Source: UBA5239 sp040394635 (GTDB lineage: Bacteria; Verrucomicrobiota; Lentisphaeria; Victivallales; Victivallaceae). From it: a DNA stretch of 64,000 nt. The stretch covers positions 1 through 64,000 of the forward strand of contig JBEBRW010000013.1 of the NCBI GenBank assembly GCA_040394635.1. The letters run 5' to 3'. The notes under the pieces are model-generated. The model did no database searches. It was given only the letters and a program-made list of their open reading frames with translations, and had not been told where the DNA came from. Each line of letters opens with the position of its first letter. Positions within the stretch are counted from its first letter, which is position 1. This document shows positions 9,650-18,478 of the stretch, one piece after another. Made by a program: the position numbers and the translations under genes.

Positions 9650-10720
9650 ATGAAGATATCAATTATCACGGTTCATGACATTGGCAATAACTTCGGTTCT
9701 ACGCTACAAAGTTGTGCCTTATGCGAATTTTTGCGCCGAAATGGGTACGAGGCGCAACTAATTGATTATATGCCGGATTATAAAAGTCTCTCAGGAAAGT
9801 TACGTTCATTGCTGATCAATGCCCTTTTTTTCCCGCACTGGCTTGAACGTAATCGCCGTTTCGGCTTTTATTACCGGCATCATGCGATACTTTCCAGGCG
9901 TTACCATTCTTTTAAAGAATTGAAAAAAGATCCTCCCCTGAGTGATCTCTATATGGTTGGGAGCGATCAGGTGTGGAATCCGAGCTTTCCCTGTGGACAT
10001 GATGCAGTATATTATCTGGAATTTATTGCTGACGCCCCTAAAATGGCCTATTCCGCCAGTTTGGGCCGTCCCTTTTCCCCGGATGAGATGGCCACTTTAA
10101 TTGCACGGGTTCGCTCATTCAAGCATATCGGAGTGCGTGAAAATCATTCAAAAGAACAGTTTGCCGCTTCCGGAAGAGCCGATGCTGAATTTGTGCTGGA
10201 TCCGGTATTTCTTTTTGACGCGGATTATTATTCGGTGCATGAGCAGCCGGTACCCTTTGACCGTTTCCTGCTTGTATATGCAATCAATCCGGATCCACTC
10301 CTGGAAGAGGCTGCAAAGAATATCGCGCGTAAACGCGGGCTTAAAATTATTTCGATCGGCGGTTTTTCCCGGAAATGCGAATGCGATCTTTTCATGCGCT
10401 CCGCGGGCCCCATTGATTTTCTCAATCTGATTCGCAAAGCTGATTTTTTCCTTACCAGTTCGTTCCACGGAGTCGCTTTAGCATTGATTCTTGAGTGCCA
10501 GTTTGCTGTTATTCAACCCCGAATTAATTCTTTGCGTTTGGAAAATATTCTGAGTGTCGCCGGTTTGACTGGTCAAGCAATCAATTCGGCTGCAGATTTA
10601 GACAAAATTGGAGAAATTGATTTCACTGAAGTACGAAAAAGACTCGCACCGCATATTGTCCGTTCAAAGGAATTCCTCCTGAACTCAGTAAATTCATTCC
10701 AACAGGAAAAGATGAAATGA
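9650..10720 (+). CDS. polysaccharide pyruvyl transferase family protein
   Basis: 356 residues. It starts ISIITVHDIGNNFGSTLQS and contains MVGSDQVWNP near residue 105 and a TSSFHGVALAL segment near 270. These are the signature regions of the PS_pyruv_trans family (CsaB/WcaK related), which ketalises sugars with phosphoenolpyruvate. The following gene is an FrhB-like Fe-S flavoprotein that overlaps it by 4 bases (ATGA). This two-gene pairing recurs in many polysaccharide loci and its chemistry is not well defined, so pyruvylation is a family-based inference. Confidence 0.85.
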   Translation: MKISIITVHDIGNNFGSTLQSCALCEFLRRNGYEAQLIDYMPDYKSLSGKLRSLLINALFFPHWLERNRRFGFYYRHHAILSRRYHSFKELKKDPPLSDLYMVGSDQVWNPSFPCGHDAVYYLEFIADAPKMAYSASLGRPFSPDEMATLIARVRSFKHIGVRENHSKEQFAASGRADAEFVLDPVFLFDADYYSVHEQPVPFDRFLLVYAINPDPLLEEAAKNIARKRGLKIISIGGFSRKCECDLFMRSAGPIDFLNLIRKADFFLTSSFHGVALALILECQFAVIQPRINSLRLENILSVAGLTGQAINSAADLDKIGEIDFTEVRKRLAPHIVRSKEFLLNSVNSFQQEKMK

Positions 10721-11919
10721 CCAAAACGGTGAAAACAGAAAAGAGCCAATGTAGCGGCTGCAGTGCCTGTCGTAATATCTGTCCTTGTGATTCTATTTCC
10801 ATGCAGTTGGATGATGAAGGTTTTATTTATCCGCAGATTGATGAATCCACCTGCAGTAGTTGCGGCCAATGTGAACGTGTTTGTCCTACTGTCGGGCAGA
10901 TGAATGACCTTCGCGAGAGGGAAATGCACCGGGTATTTGCCTTACGGCATCTTGATGAAGGAATCTTGCTGGAAAGCACATCGGGAGGTGCATTTTCTGC
11001 ATTGGCGGAGGTATTTTGCGGCACGTCAGGATACGTTGCCGGAGCAGTATTGGGAAAAGATTTTACGGTCAAACATCAATTGATTAATATTTCTATCGGA
11101 ATTGATCGGTTCAGAAAATCGAAATATTTGCAAAGTGATGTCGGTTTGTTGTATCGACAAATTCAAGAATTACTTAAGGCAGGAACAAGGGTTCTTTTTT
11201 CCGGCACTCCATGTCAAATTGCAGGCTTAAAAGCATTTTTGAGAAATATACCGGAAAATCTGCTCTTGGTTGAAATAATTTGTCACGGTATTCCCAGCCA
11301 AAATTTTTTTAATAAATATCGTGAAGCAATGGAAAAAAAATATCATGCCGCGCTATGTCAGCTTGATTTTCGGAATAATACCCGGAAAAGAGCCTGGAAA
11401 GATTCTCAAATTATTCTGTATTTTGAGAATGGGAAAAAATATCGATGTTCGGCCAATTACGATGACCCTTTTATCCATGGTTTTCATGCGGCATTTTGTC
11501 AGCGCCCATCGTGTTATTGCTGCTCTTTCGTCTCGATGCAACGTTGTGCCGATATAACGATCGGTGATTTCTGGGGAATCGAGACGGTACTTCCTTCTTG
11601 GGATGATGGAAAAGGAGTTTCCTTACTGTTGTGCAACAATGAAAAGGCTCAGGCGCTCTTACCGGAAATTAAGCGCATTGCTCGTTGCGAGGAACTCGAC
11701 CTTGAAACAGCGACAAAAAATAATCTACAATTGAAGCAGCCCTCAAAACCGCATCCTTTGCATGAGGCATTTATGCGTGACCTGAATGACTTGGATTTCA
11801 ATGAATTGGTTTACAAATATTTGCCGCCGCGCCCTTGGTATCGGAGAATTGCAGGGAAATTATTATCACGAAATATTAAGAAGATCATCAAGAAATTTAC
11901 AGATAGCCATATAAGATAA
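10717..11919 (+). CDS. F420 hydrogenase/dehydrogenase beta-subunit (FrhB/FdhB)-like Fe-S protein
   Basis: 400 residues. Two ferredoxin-type 4Fe-4S motifs lie at the N-terminus: CSGCSACRNICP at about 9-20 and CSSCGQCERVCP at about 46-57. A FrhB/FdhB C-terminal domain follows, with SGTPCQIAGLK near 166. Members use flavin and Fe-S centres to shuttle electrons. In glycan clusters they are found beside pyruvyltransferase-like genes, as here. The physiological reaction is unknown. Calling it an F420 enzyme in this organism would be over-reading. Confidence 0.85.
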   Translation: MTKTVKTEKSQCSGCSACRNICPCDSISMQLDDEGFIYPQIDESTCSSCGQCERVCPTVGQMNDLREREMHRVFALRHLDEGILLESTSGGAFSALAEVFCGTSGYVAGAVLGKDFTVKHQLINISIGIDRFRKSKYLQSDVGLLYRQIQELLKAGTRVLFSGTPCQIAGLKAFLRNIPENLLLVEIICHGIPSQNFFNKYREAMEKKYHAALCQLDFRNNTRKRAWKDSQIILYFENGKKYRCSANYDDPFIHGFHAAFCQRPSCYCCSFVSMQRCADITIGDFWGIETVLPSWDDGKGVSLLLCNNEKAQALLPEIKRIARCEELDLETATKNNLQLKQPSKPHPLHEAFMRDLNDLDFNELVYKYLPPRPWYRRIAGKLLSRNIKKIIKKFTDSHIR

Positions 11920-11943
11920 ACAATTATGTAAGGAATAATTAAG

Positions 11944-12957
11944 ATGTTCAAAGACAAAATTCTGTTAATCACTGGGGGAACAGGTTCCTTCGGGAATGTT
12001 GTGCTCAAGCGTTTTCTGAATTCAGAGCTTAAGGAAATCCGCATTTTCAGCCGGGATGAGAAAAAGCAGGACGATATGCGGCAGGAGCTGCAGAGTTCCA
12101 AGGTTAAATTCTATATAGGCGACGTCCGGGACAAACGTTCGGTGGACGGCGTCATGAAAGGGGTGGATTATATTTTTCATGCCGCAGCGTTGAAGCAGGT
12201 TCCGTCCTGTGAGTTTTTCCCCACACAAGCGGTAAAAACCAATGTCTTCGGCACTGAAAATGTATTGGATTCAGCAATTGAGCATGGCGTTAAAAACGTT
12301 GTTGTCCTCAGTACCGATAAGGCTTGCTACCCGATCAATGCCATGGGTATCAGTAAAGCCATGATGGAAAAAGTCGCCATTGCCAAAGGACGGGCCCTAG
12401 GAGATCATGCCGCCACCACTATTTGTTGCACCCGCTATGGCAATGTAATGGCCAGCCGCGGCTCCGTCATACCACTCTGGGTCGATCAAATCAAGAGTGG
12501 CAAAGAGGTTACGATTACCGACCCGGGAATGACCCGTTTCATGATGACTCTGGATGATGCAGTCGACTTGGTGTTATTTGCATTCAAAAACGGCAACAAC
12601 GGCGATCTTTTCGTTCAAAAAGCGCCTGCTGCAACCTTGGAAACGCTTGCGTCCGCACTCAAGGAGCTTTATAACGCCGATACAAATATCCGAACAATCG
12701 GTACCCGTCACGGAGAAAAACTTTATGAATCCCTGGTGACCCGGGAAGAGATGGCCAAGGCTGAAGATTTGGAGAATTATTATCGGGTCCCCTGCGACGG
12801 GCGTGATTTGAATTATAACAAATATTTCATCGAGGGGGAATCCAAAATAGCGAAATTCGAGGACTACCATTCACACAATACGTACCGATTGAACAAGGAT
12901 GAGATGAAAACATTGCTTCTGAAGTTGGAAATGGTAAGAAAAGACCTCGGTTTATAA
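11944..12957 (+). CDS. capE: UDP-N-acetylglucosamine 4,6-dehydratase (5-inverting) (CapE/FnlA/WbjB type)
   Basis: 337-residue SDR with the GGTGSFGNVVLKRF loop near residue 10 and the active-site stretch STDKACYPINAMGISKAMM. Here Met replaces the usual catalytic Tyr of the YxxxK motif, as in the CapE/PseB group. It converts UDP-D-GlcNAc to UDP-2-acetamido-2,6-dideoxy-L-arabino-4-hexulose, the first step to L-FucNAc or L-QuiNAc. An SD-like AAGGA lies upstream of ATG 11944. The next two genes complete a three-enzyme pathway. GC content returns towards the genome level here. Confidence 0.9.
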   Translation: MFKDKILLITGGTGSFGNVVLKRFLNSELKEIRIFSRDEKKQDDMRQELQSSKVKFYIGDVRDKRSVDGVMKGVDYIFHAAALKQVPSCEFFPTQAVKTNVFGTENVLDSAIEHGVKNVVVLSTDKACYPINAMGISKAMMEKVAIAKGRALGDHAATTICCTRYGNVMASRGSVIPLWVDQIKSGKEVTITDPGMTRFMMTLDDAVDLVLFAFKNGNNGDLFVQKAPAATLETLASALKELYNADTNIRTIGTRHGEKLYESLVTREEMAKAEDLENYYRVPCDGRDLNYNKYFIEGESKIAKFEDYHSHNTYRLNKDEMKTLLLKLEMVRKDLGL

Positions 12958-12973
12958 TTAAGGGTATTGTATT

Positions 12974-14104
12974 ATGCGCAAAGTCATGACCATCGTTGGA
13001 ACCAGGCCGGAAATCATTAAATTAAGCAGGGTAATTGCCGAACTCGAGAAATATACGGATCATGTTCTGGTTCATACTGGACAGAATTTCGATTATGAAT
13101 TGAATGAAATATTTTTTCAGCAGATGAATATCCGCAAGCCGGATTACTTCCTTGAAGCCGTAGGAACTACCACCGCTCAAACGATTGGCAATGTGATCGC
13201 CAAGTCCGATGAGGTGATGGAAAAGGAAAAACCGGATGCAATACTCCTCTATGGAGATACAAACAGTTGCCTCTCGGTCATCTCTGCCAAAAGACGGAAA
13301 ATTCCGGTATTTCATATGGAAGCCGGTAATCGCTGTTTCGACCAACGGGTTCCGGAAGAATTGAACCGAAAAGTAATCGATCATTTAAGCGATATCAACA
13401 TGGTATTGACGGAACATGCCCGGAGGTATTTGATCCAGGAGGGGATTCGACCAGAAACGATCATTAAGACCGGATCGTCAATGCAGGAAGTTCTGAATTT
13501 TCATAAAAAAAACATCGACACCTCTGACGTTCTCAAACGCCTGGACCTGGCTGAAAAAGATTTCTTTGTGGTCAGCCTACATCGTGAAGAAAATGTCGAC
13601 TATATGCAGAATTTTGCCGATTTCTTTGATTCCATGCATGCGATTTCCAGGCATTATAAGAAGCGGGTCATTATATCGACTCATCCGCGTACCCGCAAGA
13701 AAATGGAAACTATGGGAATTAGCACGGATGGCGATACCAACCTTGAATTCATCAAACCGCTCGGTTTCTTCGATTATATCAAACTGCAACAGACAGCCTT
13801 TTGTGTGATCTCGGACAGCGGCACCATTACCGAAGAGTCATCGTTACTTGGCTTTCCGGCGATCACGATCCGCCAGGCCCACGAACGCCCGGAGGGCATG
13901 GATGAGGGCACCCTGATCATGAGCGGGCTTAAAAAAGAAAACATTATCAACTCGATCGATGTGGTGACGACGCAGGATAAAAACTCCGGCTCCACGCACC
14001 TAATCAAAGATTATGACGTAGACAATGTTTCCCAGAAAGTCGTTCGGATCATACTGAGCTACATCGATTATATTAATCACACCGTATGGAGAATCCAGAA
14101 GTGA
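12974..14104 (+). CDS. wecB: UDP-N-acetylglucosamine 2-epimerase family (CapG/FnlC/WbjD-like)
   Basis: 376 residues, GT-B-like 2-epimerase fold. The N-terminal GTRPEIIKLSRV (about residue 8) and HTGQNFDYELN, the middle HREENVD (about 199) and the C-terminal DSGTITEESSLLGFPAITIR are all present. In a CapE/CapF/CapG-type set this enzyme epimerises C2 of the 6-deoxy-L-sugar nucleotide rather than making ManNAc. The symbol refers to the family; the pathway role is inferred from the neighbours on both sides. Confidence 0.88.
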   Translation: MRKVMTIVGTRPEIIKLSRVIAELEKYTDHVLVHTGQNFDYELNEIFFQQMNIRKPDYFLEAVGTTTAQTIGNVIAKSDEVMEKEKPDAILLYGDTNSCLSVISAKRRKIPVFHMEAGNRCFDQRVPEELNRKVIDHLSDINMVLTEHARRYLIQEGIRPETIIKTGSSMQEVLNFHKKNIDTSDVLKRLDLAEKDFFVVSLHREENVDYMQNFADFFDSMHAISRHYKKRVIISTHPRTRKKMETMGISTDGDTNLEFIKPLGFFDYIKLQQTAFCVISDSGTITEESSLLGFPAITIRQAHERPEGMDEGTLIMSGLKKENIINSIDVVTTQDKNSGSTHLIKDYDVDNVSQKVVRIILSYIDYINHTVWRIQK

Positions 14105-14976
14105 AGAAAATTCTTGTTTTGGGCTCACAGGGAATGGCGGGCCATGTGGCCTTGGAGCACTTGCGGCGGCATGAGGATTGGACTGTAAGCGGTTGTGCAC
14201 GAAATGCCGGCCCCGGAGAAATTGAATTCGAGGCCACGGATTTTGTCGGTATCGAGAATATCATTTGCAGGGAAACACCGAATGTTGTGATCAACTGCAT
14301 CGGCATGTTGGTGGCAGCTTGCCAAAGTCGCCCGGCTCAGGCGATCCTGATCAACAGTTATTTGCCGAATTACCTGTCGGTTTTAGGGCGGAAATATAAT
14401 TTTCGTTTGATTCATATCAGTACTGATTGCGTCTTTTCCGGCAGCAAAGGCAATTATCATGACAACGATTTCCGCGACGGTGATACTCCGTATGCTAGGA
14501 CGAAAACTCTTGGCGAGGTCATCAATGACACCGACTTAACGATTCGTACCTCCATCATTGGACCGGAACTTAAGCAAAACGGAACAGGACTATTCCATTG
14601 GTTCATGCAACAACATGGGAAGATAAAAGGCTATAGTAAAGCCTATTGGTCCGGAGTTACAACCATTGAGCTGGCAAAAGCGCTGACCGCCGCCATCGAA
14701 CAGGACTTGACGGGACTTTATCAATTGACCATGCCGGAGAAAATATCCAAATACGACTTATTAAAACTTTTCAAAGATATCTGGCTTCGGGATGACATCC
14801 AAGTAGAATCTTACGATGGATATTTCTGCGACAAAAGTATGATATCCGACCGTCAGGATTTCAAATATACGTTACCGGTTTCCTACAGACAAATGTTCGA
14901 AGAAATGAAATGTTGGATGATTGCCAATACCGGTATCTATCCATATTGCTCCGTCAACGACCTATGGCTACATTGA
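14101..14976 (+). CDS. RmlD-like NAD(P)-dependent sugar-nucleotide reductase
   Basis: About 291 residues. The N-terminus MKKILVLGSQGMAGH is a Rossmann loop. HISTDCVFSGSKGNY and the following YARTKTLGE give the Ser/Thr and Y-xxx-K active site of the dTDP-4-dehydrorhamnose reductase family. I prefer GTG 14101, which overlaps the previous TGA (GTGA) and has GGAG 8 bases upstream, over ATG 14086. It lies in the position of CapF/FnlB, but lacks the C-terminal cupin domain that makes CapF about 370 residues. This is closer to WbvR-type reductases of the L-RhaNAc/L-QuiNAc route. Confidence 0.82.
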   Translation: MKKILVLGSQGMAGHVALEHLRRHEDWTVSGCARNAGPGEIEFEATDFVGIENIICRETPNVVINCIGMLVAACQSRPAQAILINSYLPNYLSVLGRKYNFRLIHISTDCVFSGSKGNYHDNDFRDGDTPYARTKTLGEVINDTDLTIRTSIIGPELKQNGTGLFHWFMQQHGKIKGYSKAYWSGVTTIELAKALTAAIEQDLTGLYQLTMPEKISKYDLLKLFKDIWLRDDIQVESYDGYFCDKSMISDRQDFKYTLPVSYRQMFEEMKCWMIANTGIYPYCSVNDLWLH

Positions 14977-16181
14977 TGAATAAACACGAGATGAAGCATA
15001 TTTTTTTATTGGTTGACGATGATTTTCCGAGTACGAAAGCCGCTCCGCTGATGATGCGACAATTGGCCCGAGAATTTCATCGGCAGGGATATAATGTATT
15101 TTTGATTTCGCCTTCCAGCGAAGTCCAAGGTCATTTTGAGATCAATGAAGAAGAAGGCATAAGCATAGTTCATTTTTACAGTCCTCCGCTGAAGAACGTC
15201 AATAAACTGAAAAGAGCAATTCGCGAATCACTTCTTTCCTATCGGCTTTTCCGGACAAGGAAATTATTTTTCCGGCAAGGAAAATCATTGTTGGTGTATT
15301 ATTCTCCTTCGATTTTTTTCGGTCCTTTTGTATGCTATATGAAAAAGAGACTGAATTGCGTAAGTTACTTGATCTTGAGAGACATTTTTCCACAGTGGGC
15401 TGTTGACACTGGTATAATGTCAAAATATTCGCCCATATACATATATTTCAAAATATTTGAGTTTATAAACTATTATGCGGCAAACAGAATAGGTGTCCAA
15501 ACCACCAGTAACCTCGACTTTTTCACGCAATATCCGAAATTTAAGCAAAAGGCCGAGGTCTTATTTAATTGGTTTGATAGCAGCAAACTTAACACTGGAA
15601 ACGGTTTAAGAGAACGCTACGAACTAGAAGATAAGATCATTTATTTTTTTGGCGGAAATATTGGTCACGCTCAGGATATGATGAATATTTTCCGGTTGGC
15701 CAAAGTCATGCAGCCGTATGAAAAAGCATTTTTTCTGCTGGTAGGTAAAGGTGATGAATTTGATTTACTAAAAGAACAAATACAGTCTTTCGGGTTAAAA
15801 AATATCCTGTTGCTTCCTCAGGTTCCTCAAAATGAATATTTCGAAATGCTTTCGCAGATCGATATCGGCCTGTTCTCCCTGCATTCAGGGCATCTTACTC
15901 AGAATATTCCGGGAAAAACTTTCGGTTATATGGCATATTCCAAGCCGATTTTAGGCAGTATCAACCAAGGCAATGATCTTTTGCGTATTGTAATGGATAA
16001 TGAGGCTGGCTTAGTTTCTATAAATCCTGACGATGATGCATTTTTTAGCAATGCTTGTATGTTATTGAATTCGGAAGAGTTGCGTATGAAATTCGGCCAG
16101 AATGGACGGCAATTGATTGATTCGGTTTTCTCTGTGGCAAGTTCGGTGAAGCAAATTGTCAATGTAGTAGAGCAGCGATAA
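14976..16181 (+). CDS. glycosyltransferase, WbuB-like (GT4)
   Basis: About 401 residues from ATG 14976, which overlaps the preceding TGA by one base. The longer in-frame ATG 14910 would overlap the reductase gene by 67 bases. The protein has a GT-B layout: N-terminal KHIFLLVDDDFPSTKAAPLM, IIYFFGGNIGHAQDM near 220, and the donor-site IPGKTFGYMAYSKPILGS near 310. WbuB-type enzymes add L-FucNAc or L-QuiNAc and typically sit directly after the three-gene synthesis set, exactly as here. AT-rich. Confidence 0.8.
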   Translation: MNKHEMKHIFLLVDDDFPSTKAAPLMMRQLAREFHRQGYNVFLISPSSEVQGHFEINEEEGISIVHFYSPPLKNVNKLKRAIRESLLSYRLFRTRKLFFRQGKSLLVYYSPSIFFGPFVCYMKKRLNCVSYLILRDIFPQWAVDTGIMSKYSPIYIYFKIFEFINYYAANRIGVQTTSNLDFFTQYPKFKQKAEVLFNWFDSSKLNTGNGLRERYELEDKIIYFFGGNIGHAQDMMNIFRLAKVMQPYEKAFFLLVGKGDEFDLLKEQIQSFGLKNILLLPQVPQNEYFEMLSQIDIGLFSLHSGHLTQNIPGKTFGYMAYSKPILGSINQGNDLLRIVMDNEAGLVSINPDDDAFFSNACMLLNSEELRMKFGQNGRQLIDSVFSVASSVKQIVNVVEQR

Positions 16182-16985
16182 ATGGATAATTCGCGGTATA
16201 TATCATTCAGCAATTGGAAAATACAATGGCTGATTTTATTTAGTATTTTTGTTTTGGCTTTTTCGTTGCGATTGCTTCATCATCATATGGAGCCAACTAT
16301 TGCTAGGGATGGTGTTTTATATGTTCGAATGGCCGAAAAATGGGCGGAATATGGTAGTTTTTCCAAGATGGCTGAGTTTTTTGAGGGAGCAAGCTGGGTT
16401 CCCCCTTTAATGCTGTGGATCATGAAAGTTTTTATTCCGCTTGGGATTTCTCCAGAAACCACCGCGGTGACTTTAAATATTCTGCTGGGAAGCCTGTTGC
16501 CACTGATTATGTTCTTTATTGCGAAGATCTGTGCAGAGAAATATGAAGTTTCCATCGGGGCAGCGCTTATAATGGCTTGGCATCCGCCGGCCATCGATAT
16601 GTCCATCGAAGTCATGCGGGATACATTATATCTGTTTCTGATCGGGCTTGTAATAATTTGCCTATTGGATGCCATCAAGAACAATCGCTGGTGGCAGTGG
16701 GGCGTTGGAGGAGTTCTACTGGGCTGGTCCTTTCTGACCAGATATGAATCTTTTGAATTCATCATACTTGCTACTGGATATTTTATTTTTGCCCTCTTCT
16801 TCAAATGGCTTGATTTGAAAAAATCCCTGCCCCGCTACGGTCTGTTGATTCTCTGTTTTGCTGCCAGTTACATTCTCGCGCTCTATTTTCTGGGAATTCC
16901 ACTCGATCATTATATCGAAAAATATCAGAAAAGAATGCATGAAGCCCTGCAGTATTCTATGCAAACCAGGAAGGACAAAGTTTGA
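16182..16985 (+). CDS. GT-C (PMT/ArnT-like) glycosyltransferase, N-terminal half
   Basis: 267 residues with about seven membrane spans. The first periplasmic loop has the acidic IARDGVLYVRMAEKW segment near residues 38-52, and the second has HPPAIDMSIEVMRDTLYL. This is the arrangement of polyprenyl-phosphate-sugar-dependent GT-C enzymes (GT39/GT83). Such enzymes normally have 11-13 spans; this one stops after seven. The next gene supplies further spans plus a soluble domain. It ends in a TGATG junction. Either a recent frameshift or a true two-subunit enzyme would explain it. Confidence 0.72.
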   Translation: MDNSRYISFSNWKIQWLILFSIFVLAFSLRLLHHHMEPTIARDGVLYVRMAEKWAEYGSFSKMAEFFEGASWVPPLMLWIMKVFIPLGISPETTAVTLNILLGSLLPLIMFFIAKICAEKYEVSIGAALIMAWHPPAIDMSIEVMRDTLYLFLIGLVIICLLDAIKNNRWWQWGVGGVLLGWSFLTRYESFEFIILATGYFIFALFFKWLDLKKSLPRYGLLILCFAASYILALYFLGIPLDHYIEKYQKRMHEALQYSMQTRKDKV

Positions 16986-18295
16986 TGGGAGCTTTCATTG
17001 AAATCAGCAAGGTTTTGCATGAACCGATTGCAATCGCCTCTTTGGTGGCTATCGTTTTCTCCATTTATCTGAACAGGAAAAATAGAAGTCCGGTTTTTAT
17101 CTATGTATCGGTCACGATTCTGTTCATGGTTGCATGGCGGGTTGGGGTACAGATCATTTCCTCACGGTATGCATCCGCACTGATCTATCCGGCTGTGATA
17201 TTAGTTGTATATATGTTTTATGCGGTTATTCCTCTATGCGGGAAAATTCCTTATCTGAACAAAATCCCGGCAAAACTCTACCCGTGGATATCTCGGGCGT
17301 TACTGATTGGAATTATTATCCCTTGCATTGTTAAGGATTTCAGATTCAACTACTATGCGGGTTTTATCCAAAAAAGCAGTATGGTCATCAAAAATGATGC
17401 CGCCAATTTTAAATCTCCGGTCAATCTGGATTTTGCCGGAGAAGCCGCCCGGATTGGATACTATTCGGAAATCGAAACCATTCAGCGTCCTTACACCGGA
17501 AGTCAAATTGCCCCCTCAAAAGAAATTAATCAATACTTGAAGGCGTATACATATACTCATGACGTAATATATGTGATTTGCAACGAATTGGAAAAAAACA
17601 GCCTGAACTCTCTAGGATATGGCGAATGGGAATTGATATCATCCAGTTATAAGAATAACAAAAAAAAATTACGTTTCAGTGTTTACTGTTTTATTCCAGA
17701 TCCGGAAAAGTATTTTGCCAGACAGGTTTCAGAAGTAGATTATTTTTCCAAAAATAATTTGATGTCAAACGGTGACTTTGAAAAATATCATTTAGCGGAT
17801 ATGAATAATGCTGATATAAAGATATTACAAAAGCGAGAATTGTCTTTCTTTTCAAATGAAGATATTCTTTACCCTGCATCCTGGCCGTTAAACCCAGCCT
17901 TTGGTTATTCACATACCAGCAAAGGCGAAGTGGAACTTTCCGAAAAAGCCATACAGGGAAAATATTCTCTCCGAATGTCTTCCAGTTCTTTGATTACAAT
18001 CTTTCATTCGATGGCATATCCAAAAAAATATTATCAATTTCAGTTTCTGGTGTGCGGTAAACCCGGTACTGAATTTGCCGTTTGTTTATATGGATACACA
18101 ACTGAAGATAAATATTTGAGTTACCAGATTATTGCGGAGTTGAAGGTGCTTTCGGAGGGGGTTTATCTTTATCGGATTCCGATTGGGCCGGAGGATATTG
18201 CGCCGGGTGAGCAGTTCCGGATTTGTTTTATGTTGAGGCATGGGGAGATCTTTTTGGATGAGGTGGCTTTGGAGCCGGTTGAGTTGAAGAACTGA
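16985..18295 (+). CDS. GT-C glycosyltransferase C-terminal half with jelly-roll/CBM-like domain
   Basis: About 436 residues from ATG 16985. The frame is open upstream only to 16943. The first ~125 residues are four membrane spans, including SSRYASALIYPAVILVVYM, which resembles the C-terminal spans of PMT/ArnT enzymes. A soluble region follows. From about residue 255 there is a module starting NLMSNGDFEKYHL and ending LDEVALEPVE, the pattern of carbohydrate-binding jelly-roll domains (CBM4/9-like). Read with 16182-16985 this looks like one enzyme of some 700 residues. GC rises sharply over the last 150 bases. Confidence 0.65.
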   Translation: MGAFIEISKVLHEPIAIASLVAIVFSIYLNRKNRSPVFIYVSVTILFMVAWRVGVQIISSRYASALIYPAVILVVYMFYAVIPLCGKIPYLNKIPAKLYPWISRALLIGIIIPCIVKDFRFNYYAGFIQKSSMVIKNDAANFKSPVNLDFAGEAARIGYYSEIETIQRPYTGSQIAPSKEINQYLKAYTYTHDVIYVICNELEKNSLNSLGYGEWELISSSYKNNKKKLRFSVYCFIPDPEKYFARQVSEVDYFSKNNLMSNGDFEKYHLADMNNADIKILQKRELSFFSNEDILYPASWPLNPAFGYSHTSKGEVELSEKAIQGKYSLRMSSSSLITIFHSMAYPKKYYQFQFLVCGKPGTEFAVCLYGYTTEDKYLSYQIIAELKVLSEGVYLYRIPIGPEDIAPGEQFRICFMLRHGEIFLDEVALEPVELKN

Positions 18296-18316
18296 TACCT
18301 GGAAAAATTTACTGGG

Positions 18317-18358
18317 CGGCGGATATTGCAAATTGCGGTGTCCGCCGTGTTTGTTTTT
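18317..18358 (+). terminator. terminator of the polysaccharide operon
   Basis: CGGCGGA (18317-18323) pairs perfectly with TCCGCCG (18341-18347), followed by a T-rich tract TGTTTGTTTTT. It lies 21 bases after the last glycan gene and upstream of purL, matching the end of the long plus-strand operon. Confidence 0.65.
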
Positions 18359-18478
18359 GGGCGGAATGATGGGAGGGTGCACTTTTTGTGAATTATTCCG
18401 GATATGTACTTTCATTTTGGGCTTTGACGGAGTAAATTACCAGCGAATCATTTATTTTTTAAAATGGAGATCCACCGG

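Noticed and set aside
16943..16985. Certain pseudogene call for the split GT-C gene
   Set aside because: TGATG junctions occur between intact genes in the same cluster, so a frameshift cannot be told from coupling without homologues.
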